DNA of 64,000 bases from Streptomyces sp. BK239 (GTDB lineage Bacteria > Actinomycetota > Actinomycetes > Streptomycetales > Streptomycetaceae). Shown in pieces: positions 56,256 to 64,000 of the stretch. The translations under genes and the position numbers were made by a program. The notes under the pieces were generated by a model. It was not told the DNA's origin. It worked only from the letters and a program-made list of their open reading frames with translations, and did not search any database. Location: assembly GCF_004217285.1 (NCBI RefSeq), contig NZ_SHKS01000001.1, forward strand, positions 124,001 to 188,000, given 5' to 3'. Numbering within the stretch: the stretch's first letter is position 1; every line of letters starts with the position of its first letter.

Positions 56256-57421
56256 ATCGCCTCCAGCGCCTCGCCGCGCAGCCGCGCCGCCCGCCGCAGG
56301 GCCGCGACCGCCGGGTCGTCGGGATCGCCGGCCTCCCCGCGCGCGGCCGCCAGCACGTCCTCGACGGTGGTCAGCGCGCCCAGCTCGGCGCGGACCGGCC
56401 GGCCCAGAGTCGTCACCGCGCCGGCCTCGCGGGAGCGGCCGCGGCAGTGGAACGCCAGCTCGCACGCGGAAAGGCACTCGGGCGCGTACGTCGCCGGGAC
56501 CGACTCGACGGCGGCCAGGAGTCGGTCGGCGGGCAGCTCCGGGGAGAAGCAGGTGCCCTCCGGGAGGGCGTCGGCGATGTCCTCGATGCGGGTGAGCCGG
56601 GCCAGCTGGCGGTGTGTGACCGCGCGCTGCTTGCGGACGTCCACGGCGGAGGCGGTGGGCAGGTTGGAGAAGTCCTTCGGGCACACCAGGAGCACCCGGT
56701 GGCGCACGGGCGGCGCGGGGTCGAGCCGGGCGGCGACCCGCTCCAGCGCCAGCACGTACACCGCGGCCTGCCGGGCCGCCGCGCCGACCTTCGCCGGGTC
56801 CGCCGAACCGTCCAGCATCGGGAACGACTTGATCTCCACGACGGTCCAGCTGCCGTCGGGGTGCACCACGACGGCGTCCGGCTCCAGGAAGGCGGGGGAG
56901 CCGGCGACGTCCAGCGCGAGCATCGGATGGTCCAGGAGCGTCCACGTCCCGGCCGCGGCGGTGGCCTCGCGCAGGGCCAGCGCCGTCCGTGCGGTGCGGC
57001 CCTCGGGGCCGACCGCCGTCAGGTCGGGCACGCTCGCCCCGGCGGGGGGCTCGGCGTGCGGGTCCAGCCTCTCGTGCACCAGGCGCAGCAGTTCCGTGCC
57101 GCCGTCCGCCTTCACCTTCGCCTCGAAGGCGTTGCCGCGCGTGAGGGCGAACTGCGACTGGCCGAAGGCCGACGGCGAGCCCAGCGCGCTCGCCAGAGCC
57201 GTCTTGTTCACCCCGGCGCCGTCGAGGATGGCGCGCCGGCTGCATCCCGGGTTCGCGGCGAGCGCCGCGAGGGCACGGGCGTCCAGCGCCTTGGCCGGTA
57301 CGCCGGGGCCGCGCAGCTCAGCGAGCCGCCGCCGCAGCGCCGTCCCCCGCGTCCGAGGGGGAGGCACCTGGTTCGGCTCCGCTCCCGGACCGTGACTCGC
57401 GCTGCCGTGGAATTCGCTCAC
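56246..57421 (-). CDS. RecB/Cas4-like PD-(D/E)XK nuclease with Fe-S cysteine pattern
   Basis: This 391-residue protein has an N-terminal helical part, then a RecB-type nuclease core. The visible pieces are RGNAFE (96-100), Asp182 in EPDAVVVH, the E-x-K pair E197/K199 in VVEIKSF, and Q218 in RQAAVYVLAL (the QxxxY motif). Four cysteines fit the Cas4/AddB iron-sulfur layout: C60, then C316, C320 and C326 in PECLSACELAFHC. I chose GTG 57421; GTG 57445 is possible. It starts inside the end of the PAP2 gene (104-base overlap). It heads the coupled nuclease-unknown-helicase unit. The nuclease call is by motif only and no named family is claimed. Confidence 0.8.
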   Translation of the reverse strand: MSEFHGSASHGPGAEPNQVPPPRTRGTALRRRLAELRGPGVPAKALDARALAALAANPGCSRRAILDGAGVNKTALASALGSPSAFGQSQFALTRGNAFEAKVKADGGTELLRLVHERLDPHAEPPAGASVPDLTAVGPEGRTARTALALREATAAAGTWTLLDHPMLALDVAGSPAFLEPDAVVVHPDGSWTVVEIKSFPMLDGSADPAKVGAAARQAAVYVLALERVAARLDPAPPVRHRVLLVCPKDFSNLPTASAVDVRKQRAVTHRQLARLTRIEDIADALPEGTCFSPELPADRLLAAVESVPATYAPECLSACELAFHCRGRSREAGAVTTLGRPVRAELGALTTVEDVLAAARGEAGDPDDPAVAALRRAARLRGEALEAMCR

Positions 57422-58274
57422 CCGTGGAAGTCTGGCATCCGCCACTGACAATCGGGGCGGGAGTGGCGACAGAGGCCGCCGTCGGGGCGAGCCCGGTGCG
57501 CGCCGCGCGCCACTGGCGGACCCGCTCGGCGCGGCTCAGCACCAGCGGCGTCACCAGCAGACCGACCCCCATCACGGCCGCGCCCGCGACCGCGTCGAGG
57601 AAGTAGTGGTTCGCGGTGCCCATCACCACGATCGTGGTCACCAGCGGGTAGACGACGGCCGCCGTCTTCGCCAGCCGGGTGCGGCCGTGCCGCCACAGCA
57701 TCACTCCGCACCACAGCGCCCAGCCGACGTGCAGGCTGGGCATGGCCGCGTACTGGTTGGTCATGCCGCCCATGCCGCGCGGGGCGCTCGCCGCGCCGCC
57801 CCACCAGCCCCACGAGCTGTACTGCGCCATCGTGTCGACGAAGCCGTGCTCCGCCGAGAGCAGACGGGGCGGGCAGGTGGGCAGCAGCGTGAAGCCGATC
57901 AGGCCTATGAGGGTCGACGCCATCAGCCAGGTGCGGGCGGCGCGGTAGTGCAGGGCGCGCGAGCGGAACAGCCAGACGAGGATCGCCGGCGTCACCACGT
58001 AGTGCAGCGACGCGTACCAGAAGTCGGCGGGTATGCCGATCCACGCCTGGTCCGTGAAGAGGCGGTTGAGCGGGTGCTCGGCGTTGATGCGGAGGAACTT
58101 CTCCACGCGCAGGATGGCCAGGCCGTGGTCGACGGCCGTGGTGACGTCTCCGCGCGCGAGCAGACGGCCCGCCGTGTAGCAGGCGTACACCAGCAGGATC
58201 AGCGGCAGCTCGGTCCACCAGCGCAGCCGGGTCCGCGGGATAGCCCCGGTGTCCGGTGTCTCGGTCTGCGGCAT
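57318..58274 (-). CDS. PAP2-superfamily membrane phosphatase (Aur1/Ipt1-like)
   Basis: This 318-residue protein has about six helices. It shows the inositolphosphotransferase-like PAP2_3 pattern: EHPLNRLFTDQAWIGIPADFWYASLHYVVTP, the luminal C2 motif MPSLHVGWALWCGVML and the C3 motif NHYFLDAVAGAAVMG. The histidines of a phosphatase are in place. The last 60 residues are a low-complexity tail that overlaps the nuclease gene. ATG 58274 follows GGGGGAGG. It probably acts on a lipid phosphate or phosphoinositol; the substrate is unknown. Confidence 0.88.
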   Translation of the reverse strand: MPQTETPDTGAIPRTRLRWWTELPLILLVYACYTAGRLLARGDVTTAVDHGLAILRVEKFLRINAEHPLNRLFTDQAWIGIPADFWYASLHYVVTPAILVWLFRSRALHYRAARTWLMASTLIGLIGFTLLPTCPPRLLSAEHGFVDTMAQYSSWGWWGGAASAPRGMGGMTNQYAAMPSLHVGWALWCGVMLWRHGRTRLAKTAAVVYPLVTTIVVMGTANHYFLDAVAGAAVMGVGLLVTPLVLSRAERVRQWRAARTGLAPTAASVATPAPIVSGGCQTSTGERIPRQRESRSGSGAEPGASPSDAGDGAAAAAR

Positions 58275-58486
58275 CCGATGCCTCCCCCTTCTCGTCGCTG
58301 CCGCGCCGGTGGCACGGAGGTGCCACTGTACGGCGTGTGCTCGCGCCCCCTGCAAGGACGTCCCCGGCCCTCATAGACGCCGGGGCCGCCCGTCGGGTTG
58401 CCCACACCCAGGGTGAGCGATGATGGAGGGACTTCGCCGCCGAATCGTCCCCTGGATTTCCCAGGGTTCTCCCGGAAAGGTCCCCC

Positions 58487-59080
58487 ATGGCACCGCGCAT
58501 CCTGCTGGCCCGGCACGGACAGACCGAGTGGTCGCTGTCCGGCAAGCACACCGGCAGGACCGACGTGCCCTTGCTGGAGGAGGGTCGCCGGGGCGCGAAG
58601 CTGCTGGGCGAGCGGCTGCGGCGGGCGCCGTTCGACGGGCTGCCCGACGTCGAGGTCCGCACCAGCCCGCTGGCACGCGCGCGGGAGACGTGCGAGATCG
58701 CGGGCTTCGGCGAGCGGGCCGCGCGGTGGGACACGCTGATGGAGTGGGACTACGGGGCGTACGAGGGGCTGGCCCCGGACGACATCCAGGCGCTGCGGCC
58801 GGGCTGGCTCATCTGGCGGGACGGGGTGCCGGACGGTGAGTCCCTCGCGGAGGTCACGGCGCGGGCGGACGAGGTCGTGGCGTGGGCGCGCTCGGCCGAG
58901 CGGGATGTGCTGGTGTTCGCGCACGGGCACATCCTGCGGTCGATCGGGGCGCGGTGGCTGGGACTGCCGTTGTCCTTCGCCGGGCGGATACGGCTGAACC
59001 CGACGTCGCTGTCGGTGCTGGGATGGGCTTACGGGGAGCCGGCGATCGAGAGCTGGAACGACGTGGGGCACCTGGCGTAA
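58487..59080 (+). CDS. Histidine phosphatase family protein
   Basis: This 197-residue phosphoglycerate-mutase-like enzyme has the RHG motif [23 protein letters not shown] with catalytic His10. Arg/Glu follow in [12 protein letters not shown] and [10 protein letters not shown], and the second His is in [16 protein letters not shown]. All core residues are present. A phosphatase role on a small phosphorylated metabolite is likely; the name of the substrate cannot be inferred. The ATG (58487) follows GGAAAGG. It is divergent from the PAP2 gene. Confidence 0.93.
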   Translation: MAPRILLARHGQTEWSLSGKHTGRTDVPLLEEGRRGAKLLGERLRRAPFDGLPDVEVRTSPLARARETCEIAGFGERAARWDTLMEWDYGAYEGLAPDDIQALRPGWLIWRDGVPDGESLAEVTARADEVVAWARSAERDVLVFAHGHILRSIGARWLGLPLSFAGRIRLNPTSLSVLGWAYGEPAIESWNDVGHLA

Positions 59081-59120
59081 AGGGGAGTCGGCACAGGTAC
59101 TCGGCGCAGGGAGCTTGCCC

Positions 59121-59152
59121 CGGGGCGCCCGGCTCGAGGCCCGGGCGCCCCG
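59121..59152. terminator. Bidirectional terminator
   Basis: CGGGGCGCCCGG (59121-59132) pairs with CCGGGCGCCCCG (59141-59152) across eight bases. It stands between the histidine phosphatase gene and the convergent XRE/TPR regulator gene. Confidence 0.85.
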
Positions 59153-59188
59153 TGCCGGGCGGGTGCCGGGTGCCGCGTCACGCCCGCC

Positions 59189-60655
59189 TCACGCCGGCGT
59201 CACCCCGCGCGGTGTCGAGGCGTGCTTCTCCAGGAAGTCCGACACTCCCGAGGCACGGCGGTGAGGGAGAAGCACCCTGGCTGTGCCGGCGAGCATGGTC
59301 TGGATGCGGGAGGACTGCACCTGGCTCAGCAGGTTCAGGACCCGCAGGCCCGCCGCCGCGGCCTCGTCGGGCCGGCCCCCTCGCGCGAGGTCGTCCGCCA
59401 GCTCGGCCGTGTACAGGGCGATGTTCCGGGTGAAGTGCGGGTCCTGGAGGTCCGCCGCCCGGCGCGCGTGGCGTGCGGCGCGCGGCCAGTCGCCCAGCGT
59501 CGACCAGCACTGCGCCTCCAGCCCCTCCAGTTCGGCCTCGCCGTAGAACGACATCCACTCCGGGTCGGCGTCCGTGTCGCCCCGCGCGTAGAGGGCCTGG
59601 GCGCGGGCGAGGGCCTGCTCGCAGCCGGTGCGGTCGGCGAGCCCCGCCCAGCCGCCCGCCTCGCGCAGCGCGAGCAGGGACATCAGCCGGGGTGAGCCGA
59701 GCGGGCGGGCGACGCGCTGCGCGGCCTGGGCGGCCCGCACCGCCTCACGCGGGCGGCCCGCGTCGCGTGCGAGGAACGCGGTGTTGCAGAAGGCGTGCGC
59801 CTCCAGCGCGTGGTCGCCGGTCATCCGGGCGGTGGCGAGAGCCTCGGCGTAATGGGAGCGGGCGTCGTCGAAACGGCCGGAGTCGTGCGCCAGCCAGCCG
59901 ACGGAGATGGCGAGTTCGCCGGCGCCCGAGTGGAGCCGGTCGACGGTGGCCTGCCGGGTCGCCCCGGCGTCCAGCAGCGCGTAGGCGGCGCGCAGCGGTG
60001 TCGCGGCGCGCCGGTAGAGACCGTCCGCGCCGTGCCGGTCGTCCAGCAGCCGGATCCTGCGGACCGCTTCTTCGAGGGCGCCGGCATGGCTGCTCGAGGC
60101 GCGGCGGACGGGACGCTCCGGGGCGGGCGCCTCCAGGGCGAACCCGAGCGGGCCCAGCGAGGCGGCGGCCACCGTGGCGCCTCCGCCGGTCATGAATGCG
60201 CGACGCAGCACGTCGCTCTCCTCGTGGTCGTGGTGCGTGTCGTACGGGTCCTGCGTGTCATACGGCTCGTACGTCCGGCGCGTCTCACGGGCGCCCGGCG
60301 CGTCCGCGGGGGAACGCGCCGGGCGGCCGGGGTGCGCCAGGGGCGCTTCCTCCATGCGCGCCCCCCGCCCGCGTACGGACGAACGGGGTGCGAACCCCAG
60401 GTCGGTGAGTGTGCGGCCGGGGAACATGTGCAGGAACACCCGCTCGTAGGCGTAGTTGGGACAGCGGATCTCCCCCGCCTCGACCCGGCCGATGTAGCGC
60501 GCGTCGCAACTGACCCGCTCGCCGATCTCGCGCGCGGCCCGCCGAACCAGCGCGGCGAACTCGGCCGGCGAGCGCTGTCCGCGCAGTCGCCGGAAGGCGA
60601 GGTTGGGTCGTTGGGGCCGGTCGGGCCGTGGTGGGGGCACCGTCGACGACGCCAT
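59189..60655 (-). CDS. XRE-like regulator with TPR domain
   Basis: This 488-residue protein has an N-terminal helix-turn-helix-like region (about 16-70, NLAFRRLRGQRSPAEFAALVRRAAREIG, CDARYIGRVEAGEIRCPNY). A low-complexity His/Asp/Tyr-rich linker and a hydrophobic Ala/Gly stretch (TGGGATVAAASLGPLG) follow. The C-terminal half carries TPR helices (about 240-470, for example DARSHYAEALATARMTGDHALEAHAFCNTAFLARDAG). This layout matches the many TPR-type regulators of Streptomyces. The target is unknown. ATG 60655. Confidence 0.85.
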   Translation of the reverse strand: MASSTVPPPRPDRPQRPNLAFRRLRGQRSPAEFAALVRRAAREIGERVSCDARYIGRVEAGEIRCPNYAYERVFLHMFPGRTLTDLGFAPRSSVRGRGARMEEAPLAHPGRPARSPADAPGARETRRTYEPYDTQDPYDTHHDHEESDVLRRAFMTGGGATVAAASLGPLGFALEAPAPERPVRRASSSHAGALEEAVRRIRLLDDRHGADGLYRRAATPLRAAYALLDAGATRQATVDRLHSGAGELAISVGWLAHDSGRFDDARSHYAEALATARMTGDHALEAHAFCNTAFLARDAGRPREAVRAAQAAQRVARPLGSPRLMSLLALREAGGWAGLADRTGCEQALARAQALYARGDTDADPEWMSFYGEAELEGLEAQCWSTLGDWPRAARHARRAADLQDPHFTRNIALYTAELADDLARGGRPDEAAAAGLRVLNLLSQVQSSRIQTMLAGTARVLLPHRRASGVSDFLEKHASTPRGVTPA

Positions 60656-60937
60656 GGCCGGGTCCTCTCGTGCGAACCGTCCAACCATGCCGGGTGCGGG
60701 GCGAGCCGATCGATCGTCCGAGGTGATCACCCTGTGGTCCGGCGGCAAGAACGTACCTGCTGTGACCGGACCGCCACGCGGTGTTTGGCCACAAACCGGA
60801 TATCTCCTACGAGATCTGCCATGAACTGCCATCCTTTGCGGCGGACTTCCGCCGTAGCCCTTGACGGGCGTGACGCGTTGAGCCCTGTGGACCGGGAGCC
60901 GCCCGACTCCCGCGCCGCTCGCCGAAGGAGGGGTTCA

Positions 60938-61345
60938 GTGGTGGAGGCCGGGATGCAGACCAGCCGGAACGTCGACGTCGAGTGCAGTGAGCCGCAGCCG
61001 GGGTGTGACGTGGTCACCGTCCCCACGCGGCAGGGGCTGGAGGCCGTCGACATCCTGCGCAGGCGGGGTCCGGGAGACGCGGTGGGACCCGTGCTGCACG
61101 ACGACGGGGGCGGGACGCTCGGCTTCGTGGTGCCCGCGGGCACGGCGGCCGCGTGGGACGTGCCCGGCAGCACCTGTACGGGGACGGACGGCCGCGGGCT
61201 GCGGCTGCCCCCCGAGCCGCCGGTCGAGGGCGCGGACTGGCTGGTCCCGCCCGGCGAGGCGGACCTCGCGACGGATCCCGCGGTGCTGCGAAGAGCGCTG
61301 GGCGAGGCGGCCCGCGTGATCGAGGCGGCGGACAACTGCCGCTGA
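60938..61345 (+). CDS. Small hypothetical protein
   Basis: This 135-residue soluble protein has a beta-rich pattern (DVVTVPTRQGLEAVDILRRRG, GTLGFVVPAGTAAAWDVPGSTCTG) and a helical C-terminus (DPAVLRRALGEAARVIEAADNCR). I recognise it only as a conserved actinobacterial type and cannot name a function. GTG 60938 has AAGGAGG six bases upstream, which supports both reality and start; ATG 60953 is weaker. A methyltransferase gene follows 31 bases later and may be co-transcribed. Confidence 0.7.
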   Translation: MVEAGMQTSRNVDVECSEPQPGCDVVTVPTRQGLEAVDILRRRGPGDAVGPVLHDDGGGTLGFVVPAGTAAAWDVPGSTCTGTDGRGLRLPPEPPVEGADWLVPPGEADLATDPAVLRRALGEAARVIEAADNCR

Positions 61346-61376
61346 GCCCCGGCGACGCACCTGCGAGAATGCCCTC

Positions 61377-62243
61377 ATGGCACGGTCCCGCACCTCTCGT
61401 CGCGAGCGCGACGCCGAAGCCGTCGTGGAACCCGTCGACGGCGGGCAGGCCCGGCTGGTGGCGGACCGGGACCGCGCGCGGGCCTGGACGCTGCTGGTCG
61501 ACGGGGCGCCGCAGTCGCACGTCGACCTCGACGACCCGACGTACCTGTCCTTCGAGTACCAGCGCCGCCTCGGCCACGTCCTCGACCTCGCCGCGCCTCC
61601 GGGCAAGCCTCTGCACGTTGTGCACCTCGGCGGCGGCGCCTTCACCCTCGCCCGGTACGTCGCCGCCTCCCGCCCCCGCTCCACCCAGCAGGTCGTCGAA
61701 CGCGACGCGCGTCTCGTCCAACTGGTCCGGCGTGAACTGCCGTTGGACCCCGGGGCGCGGATCAGGGTCAGGTCGGCCGACGCCCGCGAAGGACTCGGCA
61801 AGGTGCCCGACGGATGGGCCGACGTGGTCATGGCCGACGTGTTCAGCGGGGCCCGCACGCCCGCGCACCTGACGTCCGGCGAGTTCCTCGACGAGGTCCG
61901 CAGGACGCTGAAGCCCGGCGGGCTCTACGCCGCCAACGTCGCCGACGGCCCGCCGCTGGCCCATCTGCGCGGGCAGATAGCCACCGCGGCCGCCCGCTTC
62001 CGTGAACTCGCCCTGGTCGCCGACCCGGCCGTGCTGCGCGGCAGACGGTTCGGCAACGCCGTCCTGGTCGCCTGCGACCTGCCCCTGCCGGTCGCCGAAC
62101 TGACCCGCCGGGCCGCCTCCGACCCGCACCCCGGCCGCGTCGAACACGGCAGGCCGCTCCTCGACTTCACCGGCGGAGCCGCACCGGTCACCGACGCCTC
62201 GGCCGTGGCGTCGCCGGCCCCGCCGCCCTCGGTCTTCGAATGA
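61377..62243 (+). CDS. Spermidine-synthase-like class I methyltransferase fold protein
   Basis: This 288-residue protein has the PABS/spermidine-synthase layout: an N-terminal strand region with SHVDLDDPTYLSFEYQRRLGHVLDL, the nucleotide-binding VVHLGGGAFTLARYVAASRP, the acidic VVERDARLVQLVRRELPL, DAREGLGKVPDGWADVVMADVFSGARTPAHL and LKPGGLYAANVADG. It therefore binds (decarboxylated) AdoMet or AdoMet. Whether it makes polyamines is unproven; many actinobacterial members are uncharacterised. Confidence 0.87.
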   Translation: MARSRTSRRERDAEAVVEPVDGGQARLVADRDRARAWTLLVDGAPQSHVDLDDPTYLSFEYQRRLGHVLDLAAPPGKPLHVVHLGGGAFTLARYVAASRPRSTQQVVERDARLVQLVRRELPLDPGARIRVRSADAREGLGKVPDGWADVVMADVFSGARTPAHLTSGEFLDEVRRTLKPGGLYAANVADGPPLAHLRGQIATAAARFRELALVADPAVLRGRRFGNAVLVACDLPLPVAELTRRAASDPHPGRVEHGRPLLDFTGGAAPVTDASAVASPAPPPSVFE

Positions 62244-62265
62244 AAGTCCAACCCCGCACCGGAGT

Positions 62266-62847
62266 TCAGTAGGTGTTGACGTCCACCCGTGGCGGCCCGT
62301 CGTGCCAGGTGCAGAACACCGTGACCCGGTCCGCGCCCGAGGCGAAGTCCACCCGGATCCACACGTGCGTCTTCCACACCTGCATGGACCAGCCCGCGCC
62401 CGGCGTCGCCGAGACGAGCGAGGCGGACGTCCTGCCGAGGTCGAGGACCACCCGGCCGCCCTCGGTGTCATAGCTCTTGACCTCGCCCGACGAGCCGGGC
62501 CCGCCGGGGGCCGCCGCCCTGGAAGCGCCGGAGGCGGACGTGCCCGAGGCGGACGGGTTGGAAGGGGACGGAGGCGGCGCCGACGACGTGTCCGGCGTGC
62601 GGCTCTGCCGTGCCGGGGACGGGTCGCCGGAGGGGGAGGGCGAGGGGCCGCTCGTCCCGGACGCCGGCGGTTCGCTCGCCCCGGCCCCCTCGGTCGCCTC
62701 ACCCGCCGTCAGCGGCAGGGCGCGCGGCGGGTCGTAGGCCGTGCCGGCCATCACCGTGTGGACGCCCCACCACGACAGCGTGACCGCCGCGCCCGTGGCG
62801 AGCGACCACGCGAGCAGGTGTACGAGTCCGCTGCGCATCGCGGCCAT
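62266..62847 (-). CDS. Membrane-anchored hypothetical protein
   Basis: This 193-residue protein has one N-terminal helix (residues 8-30, VHLLAWSLATGAAVTLSWWGV). A long Ser/Pro/Gly-rich linker (about 45-125) leads to a small beta-rich extracytoplasmic domain, VVLDLGRTSASLVSATPGAGWSMQVWKTHVWIRVDF, ending FCTWHDGPPRVDVNTY. No family is recognised. ATG 62847 or 62838. It is divergent from the response regulator and may be part of its regulon (pure inference). Confidence 0.7.
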   Translation of the reverse strand: MAAMRSGLVHLLAWSLATGAAVTLSWWGVHTVMAGTAYDPPRALPLTAGEATEGAGASEPPASGTSGPSPSPSGDPSPARQSRTPDTSSAPPPSPSNPSASGTSASGASRAAAPGGPGSSGEVKSYDTEGGRVVLDLGRTSASLVSATPGAGWSMQVWKTHVWIRVDFASGADRVTVFCTWHDGPPRVDVNTY

Positions 62848-62980
62848 CTTGCCCCACGCGCCCCACGGTTGCCGCACGGATGTGCGCCTGGACCGCATGG
62901 ACACCTCACCGGTTGTCCCCATGCGACGAGTTGTCCACAGGCCCGAACCGGGCTCGCCGGCATGGCGTAGGTTGCCGCGC

Positions 62981-63706
62981 ATGGCAAGTGTGCTCGTGGT
63001 CGAGGACGACCAGTTCGTGCGTTCGGCGCTGATCCGGCACCTGACCGACGCCTCGCACCTCGTGCGCAGCGTCGGGACGGCGCTGGAGGCGCTGCGCGAG
63101 GTCGCCCATTTCCGCTTCGACGTCGTCGTCCTGGACCTCGGACTGCCCGACCTGGACGGCTCCGAGGCCCTGAAGATGCTGCGCGGCATCACCGACGTGC
63201 CGGTCATCATCGCCACCGCCCGCGACGACGAGACGGAGATCGTCCGGCTGCTGAACGCCGGGGCGGACGACTACCTCACCAAGCCCTTCTCGGTGGAGCA
63301 CCTCTCCGCACGGATGGCAGCCGTCCTGCGCCGGTCCCGGGCCGGGGCGGGATCGGCCCCGCCGGCCGCGGTGCTGCGGGTCGGCGGACTGACGGTCGAT
63401 CCGCTGCGCCGCCAGGCGGAGTTGGACGGGTCCCGGCTGGACCTCACCCGCCGCGAGTTCGACCTGCTCGCCTTCCTCGCCGGCCGGCCCGGCGTCGTCG
63501 TGCCCCGCCGTGAACTGCTCGCCGAGGTCTGGCAGCAGTCCTACGGCGACGACCAGACCATCGACGTCCATCTGTCCTGGCTGCGCCGCAAACTGGGCGA
63601 GACGGCGGCCCGCCCGCGCTATCTGCACACCCTGCGCGGCGTCGGCGTGAAGCTGGAACCGCCCGCGGCCCAGGACTCGCCGCAGGACCCCGGGGGGCCG
63701 CCGTGA
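62981..63706 (+). CDS. OmpR-family response regulator
   Basis: This 241-residue regulator has a receiver domain with VLVVEDDQFVRSAL, the phospho-acceptor Asp in VVVLDLGLPDLDG, and Thr/Lys in IIATARD and YLTKPFS. The winged-helix DNA-binding domain follows (LDLTRREFDLLAFLAGRPG, DDQTIDVHLSWLRRKLGE, YLHTLRGVGVKLEP). It is coupled by a GTGA overlap to the histidine kinase gene downstream. The signal is not predictable, and the kinase is cut by the window. Confidence 0.94.
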   Translation: MASVLVVEDDQFVRSALIRHLTDASHLVRSVGTALEALREVAHFRFDVVVLDLGLPDLDGSEALKMLRGITDVPVIIATARDDETEIVRLLNAGADDYLTKPFSVEHLSARMAAVLRRSRAGAGSAPPAAVLRVGGLTVDPLRRQAELDGSRLDLTRREFDLLAFLAGRPGVVVPRRELLAEVWQQSYGDDQTIDVHLSWLRRKLGETAARPRYLHTLRGVGVKLEPPAAQDSPQDPGGPP

Positions 63707-64000
63707 GGTGGGCTCTGGTCAAGGTCTGTCTGGCGGTCACCGCCATGGTCGTGGTCGCCTTCGCCGTCCCGCTCGGACTGGTGATCAAGGAGATGGCCCG
63801 CGACCGCGCCTTCTCCAACGCCGAGCGGGAGGCCGCCGTCGTGGTCCCCGCGCTGTCCATCACCACCGACCGGGGCGAGTTGGAGCGGGTCGTGGCCTCC
63901 GCCGGCTCCGGCGACGACATGGCGGTGCACCTGCCGGCGGGCGAGGGCCGCCCGGCCGCCCGCCTGGGCCGCCCGCGTGCCGCCGGCTCCGACGTCGAGG
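63703..64000 (+). CDS. Sensor histidine kinase, N-terminal fragment (cut by window edge)
   Basis: The first 99 residues are visible. GTG 63703 overlaps the response regulator stop. The protein begins MRWALVKVCLAVTAMVVVAFAVPLGLVI, a membrane helix, followed by an extracytoplasmic, acidic sensor stretch (ERVVASAGSGDDMAVHLPAG). The kinase core lies outside the window. The pairing with an OmpR regulator makes the call safe. The protein is incomplete because of the edge only. Confidence 0.88.
   Translation, partial: MRWALVKVCLAVTAMVVVAFAVPLGLVIKEMARDRAFSNAEREAAVVVPALSITTDRGELERVVASAGSGDDMAVHLPAGEGRPAARLGRPRAAGSDVE

Noticed and set aside
53706..57395. Long plus-strand ORF opposite the nuclease-helicase unit
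   Set aside because: It is an antisense shadow. Motifs for nuclease and helicase are all on the minus strand, and this frame is low-complexity.

Overview
The window is high-GC actinobacterial DNA and almost certainly a Streptomyces chromosome. The evidence is strong third-position GC, frequent GTG/TTG starts, several DUF397/XRE/anti-sigma-type ATPase genes, class E and class F sortases, DUF1707, DUF2267 and DUF6412 proteins, Tat signals, and an Ehu-type ectoine uptake operon. No integrase, transposase, plasmid gene or CRISPR array was seen, so most of it reads as chromosomal core with one clear accessory island.

Layout. 1-4842: a class A penicillin-binding protein (cut by the left edge) faces a two-permease/one-ATPase ABC exporter and a DUF1707 protein. 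4915-12572: an SGNH esterase, a DUF445 membrane protein, an MFS transporter, a GlxA-type regulator and membrane proteins of unknown role. 12679-13820: a small heat-shock protein with a readable promoter and a DUF2267 partner. 13926-16878: a DUF397 / XRE (DUF5753) / HATPase cluster and a second coiled-coil XRE regulator.

17180-22921 is the accessory island, lower in GC by eye. It holds five tightly packed genes: a winged-helix protein with an HNH-like zinc site, a ParB-like protein, a SNF2-type helicase, a Vsr-type endonuclease and, convergently, a C5 cytosine methyltransferase. All the parts of a restriction-modification or anti-phage system are there, in a combination I cannot match to a named system.

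23135-36589: a SEC-C protein, a Tat-exported GH30 glycosidase, a class E sortase, DUF6412 and YidC proteins, an FAH-family enzyme, an LLM oxidoreductase, a sugar-oxidoreductase/ROK regulator pair around a clean palindromic operator, a LAxTG wall protein, a HAD phosphatase, and a class F sortase coupled to a secreted protein. 36654-51844 carries three identical tRNA-Lys(CTT) genes, all on the minus strand. Between them lie a cell-wall hydrolase, an SPFH protein, an acyl-CoA synthetase, an IclR regulator, the ehuBCDA operon with a divergent EutA-like gene, an LLM oxidoreductase, a PAS-GGDEF-EAL cyclic-di-GMP enzyme and an M6-type metalloprotease.

51835-58274 holds a primase-polymerase-like fragment, a small hypothetical gene, and a translationally coupled three-gene unit. 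That unit is a RecB/Cas4-like nuclease with an iron-sulfur cysteine pattern, a 537-residue protein of unknown function, and an SF1 helicase; it is a second candidate DNA-processing system. The end of the helicase gene is duplicated as a 75-bp direct repeat just downstream. 58275-64000: a PAP2 phosphatase, a histidine phosphatase, a TPR-type XRE regulator, a spermidine-synthase-like methyltransferase, small unknowns, and an OmpR response regulator coupled to a histidine kinase cut by the right edge.

Short tandem duplications recur through the window: 39-bp units in two unrelated genes, a 9-bp unit between genes, and repeated gene ends.
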